Source of the DNA: Elusimicrobiota bacterium
GTDB taxonomy: Bacteria > Elusimicrobiota > Elusimicrobia > 2-02-FULL-39-32
DNA length: 54,379 nt
Direction of reading: 5' to 3'
NCBI GenBank assembly: GCA_021730935.1
Contig: JAKFYJ010000023.1
Coordinates: 1-54,379, forward strand
Shown: positions 14,932 through 23,900 of the stretch, in pieces
How positions within the stretch are numbered: the first letter of the stretch is position 1
Layout of the letters: each line of letters opens with the position of its first letter
Position numbers and translations under genes: made by a program
Notes under the pieces: generated by a model
Seen by the model: only the letters and a program-made list of their open reading frames with translations
What the model was told of the DNA's origin: nothing
Databases searched by the model: none

Positions 14932-17900
14932 TTATTGCTGAACGGCGATGACGGCCTGAGCTTTGGCGGCTTCCATGAATTTGTCGAGCGTATAGATCTC
15001 ACGGAGGACGCCGTTTTCGCCGAGCAGGAAGACCAGGACTTGATGTTTGAGACTTTCGATCAGGAGGCCAGGGTCCGTGGTGAAGATGGCGAATTTTCCC
15101 GGCACATTTTGAGCGATGAACTCCACGCTCACTTGGGTCGGCACGACATTTCCGGTTTGTTTCTGGACGATGATTTCGGTTTTTATGTTCTGTTGCGCAA
15201 GAATGGAGGCAAGCCATTTCTGGTCTGCAACCGAGGGAACCACGATGGTGAACTCCGCATCTTGTTCCTTGAGCTGAGCCATTCTCTTGAGAGCAGTTGT
15301 GATGGCTCCTTTGTCGGCTTTGCGGTCCATGACGAAAACATTGCGGACTGTGGGGATTTTGTTGGCGTGCACGGGGTTTCCGATTCTTTGTTCAGGGGAA
15401 CTCGCGGCAAAGGCGGCGGCGCCATATCCTTCCTGCGCGGCTTTAAGACGGTTGCTGAAGAGTTCGCTGAGTTTGGCTTGTGAGGCATGGGCGGCGGCAT
15501 CTGCCCCCGAAGTGTCAACGCGCGCCGGATTCATGGATTCAAGAAGTTTCACGGGTTCCCTGACGACGACATTGTCTCCGCCGAGAAGATCTCTCAATGT
15601 TTGGAGGGTCCGAGGGTCGTTCGGGTTGCTGTGAGCCAGAGCCCCCGCGAGGAATGCGGTTCTCTCATCAGCATCGCCCAGCTGACCTGCAAGTTCCGTG
15701 ATCCTGTCGCTGGTCTGAGGCTGTGTCTTGCGCAAATAAGCAAACGCTTGATAACCAAGAATCCCAACCCCAATGACAGGCGACCAGGCGCCGAGGACCG
15801 AGAGCCATCCGGCTGATGTTCCGGCGGAGACGGCAGAAACCGCGGCGTCGGACGAAACGACGGAGAGAGCCAGGAGTCCGGGAACGAGAAGGGCGATGAG
15901 GATCACAGAGTGAATGCCTGAGATCTGGGATATTCTGGCTATAGCTCTTTGAAGCGGGATTAATAACTCCCTGATCGACGTTTGATGTGGAGTGGTCGAA
16001 ATCCGAGATATCGCAGATAATCTATCTATCGCAGCTGTAATCCATTCTGTCAGATCTCTCGAATTTATATCTGTTAAGGTCTCGAAGAATCCGTCGTATC
16101 TGTCTTTTTCGTGCTCTGGAAGCCAAAGTTTGATCCCATACATAGAGGCCACCACAGATACTTTGATCGCATCGAGAGTGTCCGTTGGCCTGTTGAGGGC
16201 CTGGTTTGCGCGGTCGAGGAGGTGGGGCGGGGCGGCGATAAGGATTTGAATGTTGCCGGCGCGATGTTGAAGACTTCTGACGAAAGTTTCAATCGGATGA
16301 ACTTGAGATTCCGTTTCGATCTCTTCGCTGGGAACCTCCCAACGCGCGACGATCATTTTGTTGTTGGACATGTGCTTCGCTAGATCCGTCTGCACAACAA
16401 ATTCTTTCATATCTTCATCATTCCTAATGGAAAACATGAAGCCGTCGGCTGTGCCGCGGTCTGAATTGATTGATGCATTTCCCTCAAGAAGGACGATGAC
16501 GCGATCCCCCTGAGAGGGCAATCTATTATTTATGAGATATCTGACTTCACTCATTTCTCTCTTGTCTTTTAATACGACGATGAGCTTTTCGGGCGTTTTC
16601 CTAAGCGCTTTCGTTATCGACCTTTCTACAAAAACATGCCTAAGGTCATTGACGCCGCGTATTTCCAGGATGACTTTTGCCATATCACTCTCTAAAGCGT
16701 GCTGTAAGAGTCCGACTGTTTCAATATCATTGTTTCCAATCCTGGAAAGCGCTAAAGATTGTGCGTGTTCTTCATTAAAACTTATGATGCCTCCGGTTAT
16801 GCCGATTTCCTGCAATTGCTCAGGAGTGATGTTTGAATTGGGTATGTGAGGTCTTCCCATGTGGTTGGAAATGATGGTGATCATGGAAATGATAAGGAGA
16901 GGGGTTCCCGCGCTTAAAATAAGGTTTGCCCAGGCCATGACAGCGCTCTGAACACCGGAATGAGCGGCGGTTGCGGCGGGGATCACGGGGCCTGCGAAGA
17001 GCGCCGCGGCGGAGAGAGTGACGGCGATGAAGGCGGACATGATGGCTCCGGGGGCGCCGAAGCCGACAAAGCCGCTTGCTTCAAAACGCTGCCACAGAGA
17101 CGCGTCGCTCTTGCCGAGCTGATTTTCGTCGACGGATCCATACTTGGCCTTTTCATTTTCAAGCCAGTCTTTCATGACCTTCATTGTCGCCATCAGGCGC
17201 GTGTTGACGGCGTCGCCGTACATGGCATCCTTGTTTTCGCCCGGCAGAAGCGGGGTTTCGAACGCGGAGACATAGGTGGGGTCGTTGGCGGAAGCGCGGA
17301 AAACGATGCGCGCGGCAAAGACTCCGTTCAGTGTGAAATGGATGTCGGCATAACGATTCAGGCCTTTTTCTTCATCCTCGTCCACATTGATGTCCAAATA
17401 AGACACCTCGAGGACGCCTGCGGCGGTCTGGAATGGTTTCCCCACTGCAAAGTCTGTCCGCGCGTGCTCGATCGCGTTGTGCCTTGCTCTTGCGATCAGG
17501 AGCTGTCTGGGCTCTTCGGGGTCTTCCGGGAGCGCCGTTGCGGACTGTTTCCGGAGGAAATTCTTGTCGATGGCCGGCTGGAAACGGGCAGACTGGCGAT
17601 AGGGGGTGGTGTTTTTTTCGAAGGCTTCATAGAACGGATTTGTTGAAGCGGGATGCGCGTCTTTATAATTCTTCACCATCATGGCATAGAGCACGCCGAC
17701 AGCCACGGGGTTTTCGATGGGACCTGTGACGTCCGTCCATGCATGTCCGCTTTTCTCGGCATACATCGGGATGACATAACCGTCGTTCATGAGCTTGCGG
17801 CGTCTGGCTTTGAGGAACACATAACCCGCATCAGTTTGGAAAGTTTCAAATCCCTGCTCTTTCGCTTTGTCGACGACGCCCCAGGTTCCCAAAACATCTT

Positions 17901-20900
17901 TGATGAAAGCGACGCCTTTTTTGCCGTTTCTTTTGAGGACTTCAGGATTATATCCCCCGCGTTCTTTGAAGAAGGGCATGAGCGCGGCCATCAGGTTGTC
18001 GGGAGGAAGGACCAGGAAATCGCCGTTGGGCAGGCGCACCACGATGGCTCCGCGGTCTCCGTCCAGGTCGAAAGACAATCCGAAGTCCGCGGTTTCAGCC
18101 AGCATGGTTTCTTTGAGCTCGGCAAGGTTTTCCGGTTTTGAAGGGTCCGCTTTGTGCATGCCGTGAAGGGCGAGCACCTTTTCATTTTTGCGGATCACTT
18201 TGGCTCCCAATTGTTCAAGCGTGTCTGCCGCGATTTTTCCGCTGGGGGTGTGGGCGCCGTCGATCACGCATTTGAAGCCTTTGAGCGGTTTGTCGTTGCC
18301 GAAAATTTCTTCCCATTCTTCCAGGAGCTGGAGCGGATTTTCAGACGCCTCAAGAGCTCTTGCAAGGTCATAAAGATTTTTGCCTCCGTGCCCCGTGTCG
18401 GCGACTCTTCCGATGAGAGCGTTCAGGCGGACTGCGGCGTCGTCGGGGTTGATGGCTTTGACCGTGCCTTTGATTTTTCTCTCCTGCGCTCGAAGAGATT
18501 TGGGGTTTTTCACGAAATCATCGACGGTTTTCTCTGTGGTCTGCTTGATTTCTTTTGAGGTCAGGCTTTGCGGTTCCCCGGACTCGTCCTGAATGACGAC
18601 CTTGACTCCGCGGACCTGGATGTTTAATGTCCCCTTGGGATAGAAAGCATGCAATTGCTGGGGCGTTGTTTCATCGAGATTGTTCAGAACTGATGCGATC
18701 TTTTCAGCCACCTTTTTATCATCGCCTTCGAGATTTTCAGGACCTCCGATTTTTTGAAGGATTTTTAAATCGATGGGACGGCCCAAAATCACTTCTTTCT
18801 TGAATGCCTTTACATCGATATGGATGCTGGTGAACGGTTCGGAGATCTCCGGTCTCGCCACATGGCTGGAAGTGATGTCCGGTCTCGCGACATGGCTGGA
18901 AGTGAGGAACACGCCCATGAGGGGTTTATAGAGCTGGATGGCGGCGGAATAGGAAGTGACGCAGTTGGGGCCTTCTTCCTGAATATCGAGGACATGGATT
19001 CCGGCATATTGGAAACCGGCTCTCACCGCGTCGATCAGTTCCTTGTTCACTTTGCGGGCGTCGCGCGCGAGCACGACGGTGCGTTTCTCGGCGGGCAAAT
19101 TGAGTTTGTCCGCTTTTTCGTGCGCCATCTTGGCCCAGGTGACGGCCAGACGGAACGCCATCGCGGGCGTGATGACCTGCTCAACGGAATCGTCATCCAC
19201 ATTTTTCTCTCCGCGGAAATCATAGGTGCGATAAAAATCATCGCTGATCTTGAGCTGGTCTTGGGGGGCGTTGAGATATTGAGACACATCGGCTCCCTGG
19301 CGCAATTTCTGATTCTTGGCGAAATTTTCGTTCGCGGCCCGCTCGAAAGCTTTTTCGAGCAGGGAGATTGAAGAGAGCGTGGACTCCGTGCGAAGGAACG
19401 CGGCTTTTCCCCCCTGAGCGGAACGGTCCAGCAGGACCTGATACATGGATTCGGCGAAATAATCGCGGACCAGGTTGGTGCTCACGCGGTCAAGATATCC
19501 CTTCGCTAAGACAGCTTTGCGGCCGGCCTGAGGCGTTTCAGGATTCATGGAAATGATGAACGGCAGATATTTTTGCGGCTGGAACGCCACCTGGTTGAAG
19601 CTGATGTGCTGGTCGCCTGTCCCTTGCATGACCCAGGGAATGCCCTTGCTCATGAAATATTCCCTCAGGGTAATGAACCCGACGCCTTCCAGATATATGA
19701 ACGGAACGAATTTCCGGCCTTCTTTGTCGGCGACATCCATCGCGGCGCTGATCTTTGCCTGCAATTCTTCCATGTTGATTGCGTTGCCGGCGGGAATTTC
19801 CGCGATGTTGGTCAGGAACTGACCATTTTTGGAATGGGCATAAACATCCGCATAGGCCTGATCGATGGCGGCAGGGTTTTGTTTGGCTCTTTCCTGGAGG
19901 GCTTTGAGGCGTTTTTCCAGAATTTTCTTTCCCAGCTCGACATAGGGCTGGCGCAGATACAGGTTGTCGATCACAATGCGGGTCGCGGGGTTGTCCAAAT
20001 CTTTCATGTCCACATTTTTGACCTGGAGCTGTTCGGCGAGTTCGGCGTTGCCGGCGGCATAGGCCGCGTCTCTGGCTCTTTTCATTGTGGCCGCGATCAA
20101 CCGGGTTCCCACGGTGTGGGTGATGCCGTAAAAAAGAGAGTTGAGCCGGGCGAAAGAATCAGCGATCTGCTGGCCGCTCATGTTTTGGAAATCAATGCGG
20201 GGCAGGCGGAGGTCATTTTTATATTGAGCGAATTCGTCTTCGGAAATATCCAGGGCGGACAAATTGATGACGAGTTTGTTGGGTTCGTTTGAATAAAGAT
20301 GTTTCTGGTTTTCCCAGAGGCTTTGACGGAGGGTCACGAGGTTGGAGGAACCGTCCTGGAATATGCTTTCGTTATAATTTTGTTCTATGGATTTTCCGAA
20401 CCAGAAAAGATGGTCCGGGACCACGAGGGCGATGTCTGTGATTTTTTCATCGACGATCCGGTTTCCTATTTTAACCGACGGGTGCCAGCCGAAACGGAAC
20501 CGGCGGATGGCATTGTATCGCGTCCGCCAATAATCTTTGGCGCTCAGCCCATATTTCGCGAGGAAAGTCATCATGTGGAGGTCCGCAGTCCATCGGCCGC
20601 CGACATTGTCATACATTTCCCCAAAACCCGGCGTGTGGTCCGGGCCCAGCTCTTTGTCCAGCCCGGAATTCTTGATGAACGCGGCGAGCCGGCTTTGGTC
20701 CACGCGCGGAGTGGTTTCAAAGAACATGTTGCCGAGGACAGTTTGGAATGATTTGAGGACGGCGGCTCTGTCTGCGCCGGATTTGGACGCGATCATGTCG
20801 ATCAGGTTTTTCCCGGCGGGAACCTTGAACAGTTCCTCTATCGGTTTTTCCTGGCCTTTTTTGTCTCCGTCCTGATAGAAATTGATTTCGTGGAGGACAT

Positions 20901-23900
20901 CCAAAACGGAATCTGCAAACGTTGCGCCCGACACGCCCACGGGAGTGTTGTGTTTGAGGAGGACATATAAAATTTCGACGAAGATCATCATGGTTTCGTC
21001 CGTGGATCCGGACTTGGAGCTCGGGATCACGACGATCTGGTCCCAGTCGATGCCCAGTTCCGTGACGATTTTCTGAAGGGCCGCTTCATAATCTTTGCCC
21101 AGTTCATATTCGCCCAGGATGACGGTGTTGTCTTGTTCCTGCACTTGCACGGAGACGCTGAACCCGTCGCTTGCGGCCTGGAACGGAGTGTGCTGTCCGC
21201 CGATGCCTGTCTTGATGATGACGCGGATGCTTTTGCCCGGGGATTTGGCGCTGAGGACCCTGTTGCGCCGATCAAAAAATGCTTTCATGTTTTCCACGGT
21301 CCCTATGAACACTTTATCGCCTTCGTCTGTGTAATATCCCTGGTTTCCGTGTAACGCAAAAGATCCGTCCACGGCGGCTCCAAATCCGACGCCGGTCCCT
21401 TTTCCGTCCATGCCTCCGTCGAGATATGGCTTCTCGAGCTGTTTTCTTAAAGGCTCATTTTTCTTTGCTTTCCTCGGGACAGGGAGCACCTGCCAGAGTT
21501 TTCTGGAGATGGCGCGGGAATCAAGATATTCCTGGGAGCGCGGTTTTCTCACCAAAACGCTCAGCCGTTTGAAGGGTTCAACATTCGCATTCCAGGCCCA
21601 GTGGCCGAGCCAGTGAGGGAGGCCGTAGCCGAGGAATGAGAGGAAGAAGCTGAGGGCTCCGGGCGAGGCGAAGCTCTGAAAATAATTCGCAAAGGGAACC
21701 GCGCCCAGCGTGAGGAGGACCATCATGATCGGAGATTCGAGGAAAATTCTGAAATTGTCTTTCTGATTTCCGGGGTGAGCGGCATACCACGCCGCGGACA
21801 GGACGAAACCGATCGCGGCCTGGGTCATGAATCCGTCCTGAAGGAAATGGCTCAGAACCGCAAAAGCGAGCGCGAGGGTCCAGCTTTCAACGGCGGGGTC
21901 CCGGTGCTTTTCGAGACTTTCAGTTTTGGCCGCGGCTTGATCTTCAGATAAACCAGCGTCCATAAATTTCTTTATGCGCGCTTCGCGGTCGAAGACGGAG
22001 AGGCGGGCACGAGCGTTGGGGTTGTGGATCGAGATTTGCACGGTTTTCCCGTTGATTATTTTGAGGTTAAATGTCTGCGCAAAATTTGTCACAGCCAAGG
22101 CATCTCGGATATCCATTTCAGGACTTTCTCGGAACGAAGGCTTTTTTGTAAAGACAATCTTTCCATCTCTGACCATCTGCAGTTCGACTGTGCCGTTTTG
22201 ATCCATTAAATTTCTTACTTGAGAAACAACCAGGTTCATGCCGATGTTGGACAAGATGGTTCCATTGGGCATGCTGAACATTGCGAAGATCACGGGGAGT
22301 CCCAGGGTCAGGCTTGCGGGGCCATGGAAGGCATATCCGAGCGCGACGGCAAGGAGGGCAGCTCCTGTTGCGATGATGCTTCGGGTCCGCCGCGTCGCGG
22401 GCTGAGCGGGCATTTCGGCGAGTTTTCTGTCGATTTTATTGATTTGATCTTGCCAGTATTCATACCTGGGATTTGTCTCTCTGGAAGCATAGATTTTCCT
22501 GGTCACCGATCTCTGGGCCACGGCGAGGGTTTTGAGAATTTGAAGGCGTTCTCTTCTACTATTTTTCACTTTATATATATTGAAATCCTCAAGAGTTTTT
22601 TCTATATCTGCCGAGCCGACCAGATAGGCTTCTGCTGGGCCTCTTTTATGGTATGTTGACATGATGCCAGAGCTCATCCTCATCCGGGCCAAAATGAGCA
22701 CGACGGCCAAAATTTCTTCATCGAGCATGCTCTCGAAATATTGAGTGTCTCCCCGATCTTTTAATATGTCGCGCAGGACTTCTTTGGGGCCTGATTCATC
22801 GGGGATTTTGAGATCTCGTCTTAATGCCGCCCACCGGATCGCGGCGTCGCTGACTATATCGTTGTTTAAAGTTTCGTTGTCGGCGGAAAGGCTCTCAAGG
22901 AATCGTTTTTGCAAGTCAACTTCTTCATTCTTATAGACATTGTGCGGGGTAATATAATCAGTAAATACTTCCATTGCATATGGAGTCCTTCTTCTGAACC
23001 ATCCCTCTTTCTGCCAGGTGATCCCAATCGCGGCGGTTCCGGCGCCGAGGACGGCATAAAGCGCGTTCGCGGCGGTGAACCAGGAGCCGGCATCGGCGCT
23101 GGCGGCCTGGAGCAGGACCGCGGCGTCAGAGGAGTCGGGCAAGAGGGCGGATCCGATGGCGGCCAGGATGAGGACGCGGATGAGACGATAAGGATGCGCT
23201 AATGATTTTTGAATGGCGGGAAGATTATTAGATTCGGTTGGATGTATGGCTGTCCTGAATAGGAGAGGAGGTTTATTCGATTTTTCCGCAAACATTACCC
23301 TCGCGGTGTAAAACTTTGGCACAAGATTTGAACCTAAATTGTTTAGTTCATCCGTGACATATTTACGGGCCGCGGGTCGATAGCGCAGAGCATGATCATA
23401 CATATTCAATAGAATGTGATCCCGCTCTAAAAATATGGTTTTTCTCTCTCCAGTGAAAGAATAACCATCGATGGCAATGTGCACAACATCATCTTTAAGG
23501 AAATTTTTCACGACTTCATCGATGAATTTTTCCTTGGCGCTGAGGCGACGAGGTTTCGCGTTCATTCTTTTGCCGATGACGGCGCGTTCCGAAGATTTTC
23601 CATCTTTCGAGGTTTTGCTGATACTCGTCCTTTTTATCTGATTTCCTGCCGTGAGAGCGAGAGGGAATTTCATGCCGAAGAGAAGGGAAACAGGGATGAA
23701 AATGATGTTGTATATGAGATGCGTCAATTCGCCGATTTTTGATTTGTAGTTGTTAACGATGAAGACCCCGACCACAATTGAAACTGGAATGCTGACGAAC
23801 CACATCCCAGAAGTCATTTCAAAAACTTTATATCCCACCATTCCGCCGATGACGTATGGCAGGGTATACATCGAGATGATGATGGCTCCGACGCCCAAAA

